DNA of 47,982 nt from Hirudo medicinalis (taxonomy: Eukaryota > Annelida > Clitellata > Hirudinida > Hirudinidae): positions 64,606 through 112,587 of the forward strand of contig MPNW01000540.1 in NCBI GenBank assembly GCA_011800805.1, in the 5' to 3' direction. Both the position numbers and the translations under genes were made by a program. Below the pieces are notes generated by a model that had not been told where the DNA came from, did no database searches, and saw only the letters and a list, made by a program, of their open reading frames with translations. Positions 35,919 through 47,982 of the stretch are shown here, in pieces (the first letter of the stretch is position 1; each line of letters begins with the position of its first letter).

Positions 35919-36294
35919 CTTGTTATTAATAATAACAATTTGAAACTCAAAATAAACAAGCTAGTTAATGAATTTCGAGCAGAACTACAGAGTGAGTCGG
36001 AAGAACAGGTCACTGTTAAAGTGAAGGAGAAACAGATGACAAATACGTTGCCATTTTTCCACATTGACGAGAAGTTGGAATGGACGATCGGGCTTCTAAA
36101 TTTTCCAGGTTAGATGGGCACTGAATTAATTAGTATATCATTATTAATTAATTATTGTTAGCGGCGAAGCACATTAAAATGTGTTTAAAGTTTTTTTTTC
36201 AAAACAAGATCAATTTCGAGTTTTGCAAGTTTCAAGTTTTTGCCCTCAAAGCACGAATTCTATTTACATAAAGCGACAATTTTGTCACAAGTGA
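35919..36294 (+). CDS. Candidate small gene, 5' exon missing
   Basis: Exon 35919-36108 and exon 36209-36294 join in phase to a TGA, giving 91 codons without an initiator. The 100-nt intron has donor CCAG|gttaga and an acceptor preceded by a T9 tract. The product has a charged helix (INKLVNEFRAELQSESEEQ), then IDEKLEWTIGLLNFP and a C-terminal SSFCPQSTNSIYIKRQ. It might begin in an untranslated or very short 5' exon upstream, which I could not find. Not recognised; the splice and ORF could still be chance. Confidence 0.4.
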
Positions 36295-36531
36295 AAGTAC
36301 TGCAGTGGAAAGAAAACAATGAAAGTCACTGAATTCATAGTCAGAACATGCGCCAACGAGAAACTAGGATAAGATTACGTGATTGAAAACTATCGTATCT
36401 AAGTGTTAAACATATTCTAGACTATATTGAGGAGAAGAAAATAACGAATACAATAAATAACTTTTAAATAGTTTCTAAGATGATCCAAAAAGATTCAAAT
36501 AAATATAGTCCGGTCACTGTGCGACTGATCT
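36295..36531. other. Short convergent spacer
   Basis: Between the candidate plus-strand gene and the NPAS4-like stop. Contains plus-strand AATAAA near 36449 and 36499 that could serve the candidate gene. Confidence 0.35.
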
Positions 36532-37746
36532 TCAGTGTGCCATGGCGGAGAGCTGCTGCAAGAAGGACTGAGTGAACTGCTCTGTAAACATGGCACATCC
36601 CTCCAGCTCAAAGACGACTGACGACTGGCTCAGCGACTCATCCTTGAAGCCTGCCAAGAAGTTGGCCGAGGCCTCCATTTCGAAGAACTCGTCCACTTCG
36701 TTTGGATTAAGTTCAGGAATGGCGAAGCGCTTTTCGTCCATTGTGACCGGAAAGAAGGACTGATTGTTGAGATCGTCGCTGGCAGGAGAGGTGGCCAGAT
36801 AGTTTGATCCGGGTGCCGGAGACCAGGTCTGCTGCCTCTCTGGTGTTGGCATGGTGACAAAATCGCTGGAATAGCTGAGGCAGTTGAGGTTGCTGCTGTT
36901 ATGGACCTCTTTTGCTTGACTGAAGACTTTCATAGAACTATCAATGGTGATTGGGTTAGATTGAAGGAGCTGGTCACTGGTGTTCATTGGAGATGCATTA
37001 TTGAGACCAAAGTTGCTGAGATCAAGCAAGAGGCCTCCGTTCTGCCCGTTGAGAGCGGTGAGTTGATTCCTATCCGACAGCATTCCAAGAAGACCCAATG
37101 ACGCTGAGTTTTTCAGTCCTCCATCTTTGAAACCGTTGTTCTCGGACGGCTTGTCCAGTTTTGTCATTTTTATTATCTTTTCTGTTTCTGGCTTCTGCAT
37201 TTTTCTCTTCAACTTTTCCATAAGTTCGCTCCTATCGCATTTCTTCTCTTTGGCAACTCCGACTCCACCGCTGGCGCTGTAGAAGACCTTCTTGTCCGAA
37301 CTCTGGCTTGAACAGTACTGCTCCAGGTAACTTATGGTGTTCATCTGGTGGAGCAACTCTTCCTTGTCGTCCATGCCCATTTCGTTGGGACAGATCACCT
37401 GATTCCAGCAAACGATTCGAGCCTCCGATGGACTCAACTCGATGTTACTTTCCTTTTTCATGATCAACTGAAGGCAGAGCATCTCCCCTGACTTTGACTG
37501 CATTCGCAGGCACAGAGAGCAGGTTGCTTCCAGAGCAACTTGTTGGATTACTGGAAAGATAGTTTGTAAGTATTAACAGTTGGCTGATTATTATCCGCTG
37601 AATCGATAGGCTCGCTAATCGATATGTTAAGAAAGTATTTTCTTTAACTTTAAAACGCCTTGTTCAATGCCACTGTTTCATTGAAACTTAAATTTTAAAG
37701 TGATTACAAATACTTATGAAAATATTATTATTATTATTATTATTAT

Positions 37747-37779
<33 letters not shown>

Positions 37780-40310
37780 TAATCAATTATTTAAAGAAAT
37801 AAATGAGAAGTATCATTAACATTCTTTATGCTTGTTGACGGCCAACTCAATATCATCTGGATGGATCATCTCATACCAGGATCTTGCGGACAACTCTTCT
37901 TTGGCGTATCCCAGGTGGTGTTCACCGCTAATTGTTACATTAATTGATTTTTAATTACTGTTAAAATTAATATTAATATTTAAAAACCATTAATATTATT
38001 AATCAAAAATTATGAAAATAACAAAAAATTAAACTTAATGTAATAGCGAAACTTTGATTGTCTCATCAGAAAGCCATGACTATGCTTGTCATACAGCTGA
38101 AACAGGTTTTGAACACGTTACCTTCTGACTAAAGCAAGAACGAAACAACATGTCTACTTCTTTCTTGTAAAAAATCCTACTGACTTGTGGTCAATACTGT
38201 CGAACTTCATATCCAAGGTGTGGACGCTTTTAAAAATCATGGTGTCGAACACGAAAGAGGGATCAGATGCCATCATTGGGTTGAGGCGGGGCGTGCACAG
38301 GGCCACGAAATATGCCCTCTTCGACAACTCGTTAGCTACCATTTTGCGTCCGAAAATTCTCATTTTCTGAAAATTAATAGTATGTTTTTCTAGTGATATG
38401 TATGAAATTATTTTAAATTGTTGTTAAGCAACAATAAACAACAATAAGTATACAAGAAGTTGAAAGGTCAGTTTACTTTGTAGCGATCGAAATTAGGATT
38501 TCTCCGAGGGTGTCTGAGCATGCCCATTCGACAAGTGAAGGCGAAGGTCGAATCCTCTGCCAGCGAGGACTGATCCCCAAACGAATAAATGGTCTTGAAA
38601 ACTTGCTGGTCCATGTTATGAACCAATTCGTATATTGTCTCGGCTTGGGTGACAACATCCACCTTTAAAACATTATTGTTATCATTATTATTATTTAATG
38701 GTCTGATCTTGAATAACTATAAATACATCTTAAATGCTATGTAAAAATAACTAATTCAAGTAATAAAGAGAGGATACTTGGGAAGCTACATGTTAGAGTG
38801 GACATCTATCTATCTGCCTATAAGGGTGCCTACCTATCTACATTGGGTGAAAAATAATAAAAACAAAAACAATATCAAAATCCAAAAGGAATAACCATGG
38901 AATGAGCTAGGTAGTCAGTAACATTGTCGGACACGTAAAATATCCTTCCTTTCAGATCTGTGATGATCATAAAACCTGGAATGGCCTGGAAAAGATGGGG
39001 TAAGAATGAAAAATGGTGACGGTTGATGAGACCACCATCAAGGCGAATAGAATATCAAATAATGTTGCCCAGCATAATCGACAAATTCGATTTAGATACA
39101 GGGTATAGTGTTCGCAACCTGGCCTTTCCTGTATACCTTGCTCAGAGAGCAGCTTAGTCTTAAGCGATATGTAATATTGCAATAAGTAATATGTTGCAAT
39201 TATCTGAGACGAAATCATTCATTAGGAGAAGGTGCTACATCAACAAGACGTTGTTCAATTTCCAGTAAGTCTCTCTCACTTGAGTGAAATCGAACGGATG
39301 AAAGTCTTCTGCCATTGAGTCTTGCACTAAAGAAGATAATAAAAATTCCTTGAAACATTTCGAGTTTCACAGAAAATCGGGCGCGGTTCTATTGAAAATG
39401 CGCATTTCTGCCCATTCGATTGTATTTCGCTTCGGATAAAAAAAGCACTAAGATTTCCATGGAAGTTCAGTGACACATTGTTCTTGAACTGCGGATGAAT
39501 TTTGCTAATGTCTCCTTTCGATGAAGGGCTGAAGAATTCCATTCATGTGCTGCAACGGCTCACCTCAAAACCAATGTGAGATTTTTTTGCATTCTATGAA
39601 ATGTGAATCATTCGGGTTTCTACGCTTCAGTGGATTCAAAACACCATCGCCTATTGTTCGGCTTTTAGCGGCGGTATGAAGCTCCTTTGAGCAACATGTG
39701 CTCCGTAGAATCCGCCGCTGCCAACGAGGCAATACGATCATAGTTGGAACTTCCAATGATGTGATTCATAAGTTGCTGTCGTAATGGAACCATTCACTAC
39801 TTTGACTTGTATTTTGTTCTGCTGCCCATGAGTGTGCTTTGAATGTTTCCCTTCAAATCGGTCAATTTTGGGCGTGTCTGATTTTGTGGCGCTGCGATTT
39901 CTATGAACTTAGGAGTTAAATCATTCTCTAACTGGAAAAACTTCCTTTTGCTTTGATAAAAATAACTTATTTAACAGACAATCAGCTCTATTCAAAAATG
40001 TTTCACTATATTGTTAAGCATGTACAGCTTTAATAGGTCGAATTGCATTTTTCTTTTGGAACCCCAAATTAACATTTTAGTAAGAAGCCGTTTTCATTAA
40101 ATAAAACTTTCTTTAAATGTCAATTGAGTCAAACAGGACTTACTTGAGTTGAGAAGATTGGACTTGCCAATGTAGGCCTTACAGAGGGACATGACTTGGA
40201 GCTGAGAGAGACGACTCCGAACTTGTTCTTGTAATGGAAGAAGGTCCCTTATCATAGATATTTCACAGTTAATGTTCTCTCGTCTTTGCTTCGAGGCTCC
40301 TTTGGTCGAC
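36532..40310 (-). CDS. NPAS4: NPAS4/dysfusion-type bHLH-PAS transcription factor, first exon not found
   Basis: Exons (minus): 40310-40144, 39320-39280, 38985-38896, 38662-38477, 38366-38185, 37927-37821, 37550-36532; 597 codons including the TAA, with consistent phases. The bHLH is STKGASKQRRENIN, a loop, then RLSQLQVMSL, the pattern shared by vertebrate NPAS4 and insect Dysfusion (whose basic region also reads STKGASK). PAS-A follows (IPGFMIITDLKGRIFYVSDN; LAHSM), then an inter-PAS stretch (RAYFVALCTPRLNP) and PAS-B (HHLGYAKEELSARSWYEMIH). The last exon encodes a 338-residue C-terminus, low complexity and Ser/Asn-rich, ending in acidic-hydrophobic stretches (NEVDEFFEMEAS) that look like transactivation regions. 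These factors pair with ARNT-type partners on DNA. The first codons (NPAS4 starts with only three residues before this exon) lie in a short upstream exon I could not place. Confidence 0.9.
37720..37785. repeat. (TTA)n microsatellite in NPAS4-like intron
   Basis: ATT repeat with one TTG interruption, located in the intron before the last coding exon. Confidence 0.85.
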
Positions 40311-40796
40311 CTGGGTAGAACATTGATCACAATGTGATTGATTCTTTGGTTGATTTGCGAACCAAAACATCTAAACTCATTAGGGACAAAATGGCGAGTA
40401 CATTTTAAGCATTATTGAGTAAAAATACCTTGATGACATTGTCGAAAGCATATTGTCGTGATGTTTTGCAAATTCAATCAAAAAGACTGTTTTCTCTTCA
40501 AACTCGGATATTTTCAGTTAGTCCAGCTAACTTGAATATCTATCACTCGTTGAAAAACAAAGTTAAAATAGGAGCGATTCGAATAGGCCAGCTATCGAGG
40601 AGATGTTTGGTAGACCAGCTACCAACAAAATCTAACTGAGTTCCACTCCTGTCGAAACGCCACAAGAAATGAGAGCAGATCCTGTTGGGTAGTTGGTTTT
40701 TGGGCGAGCCGATGATGTCACAGCCTAGCTAGTCATGAGGCTCGGATATTGTCCTAGCTGAGAGCGCTTCGAATCGCTAGTATAACCTTAGTTCGT

Positions 40797-40905
40797 TTAT
40801 TCGAAGAGAAAACTTTCTGGGAAGGTCCACGTTGGACTTGAAGGGTGTTCGTTTGAACTTCATTGTAGACCTGGATTCGAATGGAATGAGCTTCTGAGAA
40901 TGTGC
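40797..40905. repeat. Dispersed 109-bp repeat, copy 1
   Basis: Begins TTATTCGAAGAGAA and ends GAATGTGC. Aligns without gaps to 42576-42684 with 8 mismatches in 109 (about 93% identity). Same orientation. Confidence 0.9.
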
Positions 40906-42575
40906 CACTCGAAGTTCTCAGATATTTCGCAGGATCAACAGCTCCTAACGAAGGGGCAGGCAGTGACTCACATCGAACAAGAGGAATAATAAGACCTATT
41001 AATTGTTACTGTTATAATAGATTTAACAACAGTGTTGTTAAATTTAGATTCAACAGCCACTCAAAACATTAGTAAGCCATTACATCCTCTTTAGGCAATC
41101 GCCTGTTCTTGGATTGGGAATACCAGACTGGGATGATTATGAACATAAATGAGTATGTTCAAGCGGCTTATTCGGCCAACAGTCGAGCTCAAATGAATCA
41201 ATTAATTCAGATAATTTCAATAATTCCCTCATTCCCACGTTATTTCTTTAAAAAAAAAAAAAAAACTTAATTACAAGATCATCGCCATTTTATTTTCTTT
41301 CATCCTGTTTTGCCAAGTTTTTGGACAAAGAATTATCACTCTCTTATTTTCGATCGATTTTAACAACGATTCGTCGTATTTAAATAGATGTGCACTGTCG
41401 TTTTTGGGATTCTAAGTTCATTCAGAATCATTCATCCAGATTGTTACAAATTACAAAATTTAGGAGGCCATCTGCCTATTTTGGTGTGCAACAAGAATCA
41501 AAGCTATTGACAATTTTGGTAATGGAAAAGCAAAAAGGTCATGATTTCGAGGTCCCCTTTGAGGCAGAGGCCCGGGCCAAGTGGTCCGTCTGCCCCAAAC
41601 CCCCTGATAGGCCCTAGCTAAGTTACATCACAAGGTCTATCCACTTATCAGTTCGTATTTTTTAAAGTACATTTAGGACACAAGAGAGTGAATCGTATTG
41701 TTATATATAGTAAAAACAAAACAAAACAAAAGAACCAAGTAAGCAAGTAAGGTTTGGTGATTGGACTTTTGAAACGGTTGTAAGGAATCAAGTAAATAAA
41801 TCGCTAGGGCACTTAATTGCAACCACAACAAGTAGTCGTGTTATTATTAATTAGATTATTTATTAAAAAATTTGCAGCTTATTTCATGATCGAGCAAGAG
41901 AAAGCAATTTAACTGTTCACAGAAGTAGTGCGTGAGAAAATAATTACTTAATTGACTCACTAAATACAAGTCGAGCTTCCTAACCCTAATTAGCTTCCCA
42001 AATCATAAACTAAAGGTGAACTTAGAGGTCGAAAAATTTTTTGATAAACTCTTTTGACAGTTAACACCAATTAATTTGAAACTTTTAAAATGATTTAAAG
42101 ATTATTATGAACACATCTGTAATGAACAGAAACAATTTATTGTAATTAGAAAAAAGATTATTTGTCCATTATCCAAGACCTCAATCTTCTTCGCCAATCC
42201 AAATGATTGTTGATTGTTGTGATGTTTTGATAATCCGTGGCTGTCCACAAAAACAATGTTTCCCGGTAATCCATTATTTCAAACTGTCGAATAACTGATG
42301 TCACAATTACTGTCTTAATTGTCTTAATTATGAAATAATAACTATATACAACTCAATGACACAATGATAATGTATTAACAAATGTTACACAATAATATTG
42401 TCATTATTAAGACAGCACCAATTCACGGCGTTATATTTTAAGGTCATAATTACTTGCTTAGCATGCATATGACTCACTCATTCTGCCAATGTTCATGTAA
42501 AGTCCGATGACTTTTGTCATTTTCGATTTTATGATCGCTTTTATCAAGCAGTTGCTCCAGAAGACCAGGGTAAGC

Positions 42576-42684
42576 TTATTCGAAGAGAAGACCTTCTGGG
42601 AAGGTCCACGATGGACTTGAACAGTGTTCGTTTGAACTTCATTGTAGGCCTGGATTCGACTGGAATGAGCTTCTGGGAATGTGC
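42576..42684. repeat. Dispersed 109-bp repeat, copy 2
   Basis: Partner of 40797-40905. Its right end runs directly into the (GAT)n array, whereas copy 1 continues into unrelated sequence, so the shared block is sharply bounded. Confidence 0.9.
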
Positions 42685-42686
42685 TC

Positions 42687-43271
<585 letters not shown>

Positions 43272-43599
43272 CAAGAACAAGAAGAATAAATATTGCTATT
43301 TATCCGTCATTTATAAATAATGAAATCAAGTAACAATCCAATAAAGAGGCAGCACTTGTTAATTCAACGGATCGTCTCACGGTAAGGCCACCATTTTGAA
43401 ATTCATGACGGGTTCCAAGCAATTATGACTTTAGAGAAAGTTGATTACCTCGGTTGGAGCTAAAAACAAAAGACATTTAGAGTGATTGTTTGAAGTTTAA
43501 AAAATTATGCTAAAAACGAACACATATCGAAGAAACTCACGACTACAACACAAATGACTAAAAAGAGAACTTTACGCTTAAATGAAAAGAAAATGATCC

Positions 43600-43930
43600 T
43601 AAAGTTTGTGGATCAAATGGACATATTTTATAAGCTGAGGTAGGAATATCATTATCAGTATCGCCCCAGGCGCCGACACCACTACAACAAGCCAGGCCTC
43701 TAATTCGATTAAATATTGTGTATTTTGTGTATTTAGCCGATATTTTGAGTGCCTTTTGTATCCCAATGGGATGTGAAGGCACTTTAATCGGTCTACCATT
43801 TATATAGCGCCCCTACCCCAGGGCGCTCCCTGGCGGTGCAGGCTGGGTTGCGAACATGACACATTACGACTGTTACTATTACGACCGCATGCAGGAACGC
43901 AACCCATTCGGCCAACCTGCACGCCAAATA
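43600..43930. repeat. Hairpin-rich putative mobile-element fragment
   Basis: Contains a stem-loop at about 43750-43783 (GTGCCTT...AAGGCAC, inner ATCCC...GGGAT) and a larger inverted repeat GTGCAGGCTGGGTTGCG (43836-43852) against CGCAACCC...CCAACCTGCAC, ending near 43923. The G+C content around 43800-43850 exceeds the surroundings. No ORF for a transposase; terminal repeats and target-site duplications are not clear. Confidence 0.4.
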
Positions 43931-45854
43931 TTGCATAAATAAAATATAAAAATATTGCATACAATATTTTCACGAATCAACGTTAGCTAAAGATTTGGAG
44001 TAAACGCAAGTATTAAAAACGTAAATCACAATAAGAATGAATTTTAAAGAGCAGTAAAAGTACTTTAAAGCAATACGCTATCATAAAACACTTTACTTAA
44101 TTCTTCGTCTTAGAGACGAAGTTCAAAGAAGCAAGGCCTCGAAATCTACATTAATTTCCGAAAATCCAAATAAAAGTTGAGATCGCAAGAATGAAATCAC
44201 AACGTGATTAATACAACGAGATAACGATGCAATTGGCATTAGCATTAACAATGACAACAATGAAAAAAGCCATGACTTGACGATGACGACAGTTGAACGA
44301 TTACAACAAAACTGTTACTAATTCTTTGTCATGATCTCCCGGTCATCCGCTCAGCAATCCCTCGTGAGTAATTAGAGACAAATTATCAATTTCAAACATG
44401 GAATTCTAAATATATCCAGATGTCCATGGTTCGTAGAGCATTTGGTCTTCGCGGTCCATTCTTGTGGGGTTCGTGTCTCCTCCCGAGTGTTTATTTAAGT
44501 TGAAGATGATAATTCTAGTAATAGTAATGACATTGTTGTGTTAGTTGTATAATATTTATTATTATTATTATTATTATTAATGCTGCTTTGTTTTTTCTTC
44601 TTAATTAAATTTCACATTTTAAGTGCACAATCCTCGCGTGGAGGTCAATAATGAATAGCTTACCGAATTCGTTCGAATTTCTGAAAGTTTGAACTGAAAG
44701 TTTTACTGAAATCTCTCGCAACGAGAGTTGTTTTCGCTAGTTTTTTAATTGTGTTTGCTTATACTTGATGTTTGAAGCCAATTCCTGAAGTTTTCGACCG
44801 ACGTGTCATTTTTCGACAATTTGTAAAAAACAAAAATCCTGAAATAATTCAGGCTTTGTACCTTCCCTGGGATGGTTTTTTAAATCAAACGACTTCCCAA
44901 CTTAAATTGTGAGCATTGGCAAAGGGAGATTTGATGTCCCGCTATCCCTGCCGGTTTGCCCCTTGATATTTTTCTACATCCGTATAATTCATAATACAGC
45001 TCCAGTAAATTAGTAAAGCTTTCGACAACGATCTTTAACATTTTATGAGTTTCTTCAACAATAAATTACAATTGCCTTTTGTGTGAAATTAAATGTTTAA
45101 TTACACTGTTGCTACACTCTTGCAATATTTATGTACACATCAAATAAAGTGTGTCTCCCCTCACCTCTGCCGATTTTAAAATCCTGGCTAAGCCACTGTT
45201 TGTGAGTTGATGCCGATTCGCATTGGCTCATTTATTTATAGTCCAACCAGTTGGTTAATAATTATTTTGGCCCACCTTTCCTAGTGAATATTACAGAAAT
45301 GAAACTGCTTTAATTTTACTTTTAAGTTCAGACTTTGACCTCGTAACGCACTAAATACTCTGCGATCATTATCACTTTTCGAACTGGCGAATGATTTGCA
45401 ACGAATTTCTATGTTCATTGTTCGCCTGCTTTGCTTCTTCATCTTGATCTACGCAGAGACAACATCGGATCAACGGACCAAGAAGACAAACTCTCTTTGT
45501 TGAATTTGTTATAAAAATAATTTCTTATTTGCCGTGAAACTGAAAATGTCATTACTTCTCATTTGGTAGGAAAGTATAAAACAATGAAAGAATATGCCAA
45601 AGTACTACAAGTTCTACAAGACCTAAAAACTTGAAAGGTTTACACCGCTAACTATTGAACAGTTAATGCACTGTGAAAACTCTATTTATACGTATTTATA
45701 AAGAAAACGGAATACATTCATTTTCAAATTGCTTGCTATCAGACTCTTGTCAGTTCTGCAAACAATGGAAAATTCGTCGATCAGTACATTTTCAGAAACG
45801 CACGGCAGAGAATTCAAATAACAACCAATAACCAAATTCAATCAAAGGGTGACA

Positions 45855-47585
<1,731 letters not shown>

Positions 47586-47825
47586 CTAGAGATGTAATAG
47601 TTATCGTAAATAATTAATTAAATTATCGTTGATAGTTAATTAAATTATCGTAAATGATTAATTAAGTTATCGTTAATAATTACCGTGAATAATTAATTAC
47701 CGATGCGTTAATATTAATCTAGATGAACTTGTGAGCATTTATTTGCACGGTCGCGTTCTTTTCATTGCGTAAACATTGGTGCCAGTGCTAACGACGTGAC
47801 AATGATGATGATGATGATGAGTGAG

Positions 47826-47873
<48 letters not shown>

Positions 47874-47982
47874 CGACGACGACGACGACGATGATGATGA
47901 TGATGATGATGATGATGGTGATGGTGATGATGATGACGATGACGACGATGTGCTCAATATTCGTGTCCATTTCGTGTGAATT
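47586..47982. repeat. AT-rich intron sequence with (GAT/GAC)n array
   Basis: ATTAATTATCG repeats at about 47600-47700 and a (GAT/GAC)n array at about 47800-47950 occupy the intron upstream of the first visible SLC1A exon. No coding exon seen before the window edge. Confidence 0.85.

Noticed and set aside
43558..43799. Two overlapping minus ORFs of 66 and 74 codons
   Set aside because: They span the hairpin-rich putative element and show no codon or domain support.

Overview
The window is nuclear DNA from an animal, probably an invertebrate bilaterian. It is AT-rich, the genes are split by many short GT-AG introns (55 nt to about 2 kb), and the proteins are animal families: a bHLH-PAS factor of the NPAS4/dysfusion type, an SLC1 glutamate transporter, an SLC28 nucleoside transporter, a TSP1/CUB membrane protein and a four-EF-hand protein. 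I cannot name the species. The dense tri- and tetranucleotide microsatellites and the run of Ns suggest a draft assembly; an annelid or other spiralian would fit, but that is a guess. I see no tRNA, rRNA, CRISPR array or intact transposon ORF.

I rebuilt genes by hand, matching splice sites, codon phase and exon length. Left to right: (1) 240-4738 +, an unrecognised gene whose first exon looks faintly like a patatin segment. (2) 9940-6029 -, a complete 9-exon THSD1-like protein (586 aa) with an added CUB domain. (3) 11537-13400 +, a 274-aa coiled-coil protein. (4) 14025-15948 +, HDHD5, 420 aa. (5) 17149-19571 +, a calmodulin-like protein, 164 aa. (6) 21074-25872 +, an SLC28 concentrative nucleoside transporter, 649 aa, with altered substrate-site residues. 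(7) 31051-26659 -, an ENTPD4/7-type apyrase with one apparent frameshift. (8) 34874-32335 -, an unrecognised helical protein, 483 aa. (9) 35722-35223 -, an unrecognised 110-aa protein. (10) 35919-36294 +, a tentative small gene divergent from gene 9. (11) 40310-36532 -, NPAS4/dysfusion lacking its first exon. (12) 47585-45855 -, the 3' half of an SLC1A excitatory amino acid transporter whose 5' exons lie beyond the window.

The genes do not form a pathway. The only suggestive pairing is the tail-to-tail nucleoside transporter and nucleotide-hydrolysing apyrase. Long spacers are mostly microsatellites; 40.3-45.8 kb is almost gene-free and carries two copies of a 109-bp repeat and a hairpin-rich putative element.

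The most useful leads are the CUB-bearing THSD1-like protein, the nucleoside transporter that keeps its fold but has lost several near-invariant nucleoside-contact residues, and three unrecognised genes with clean exon structures.
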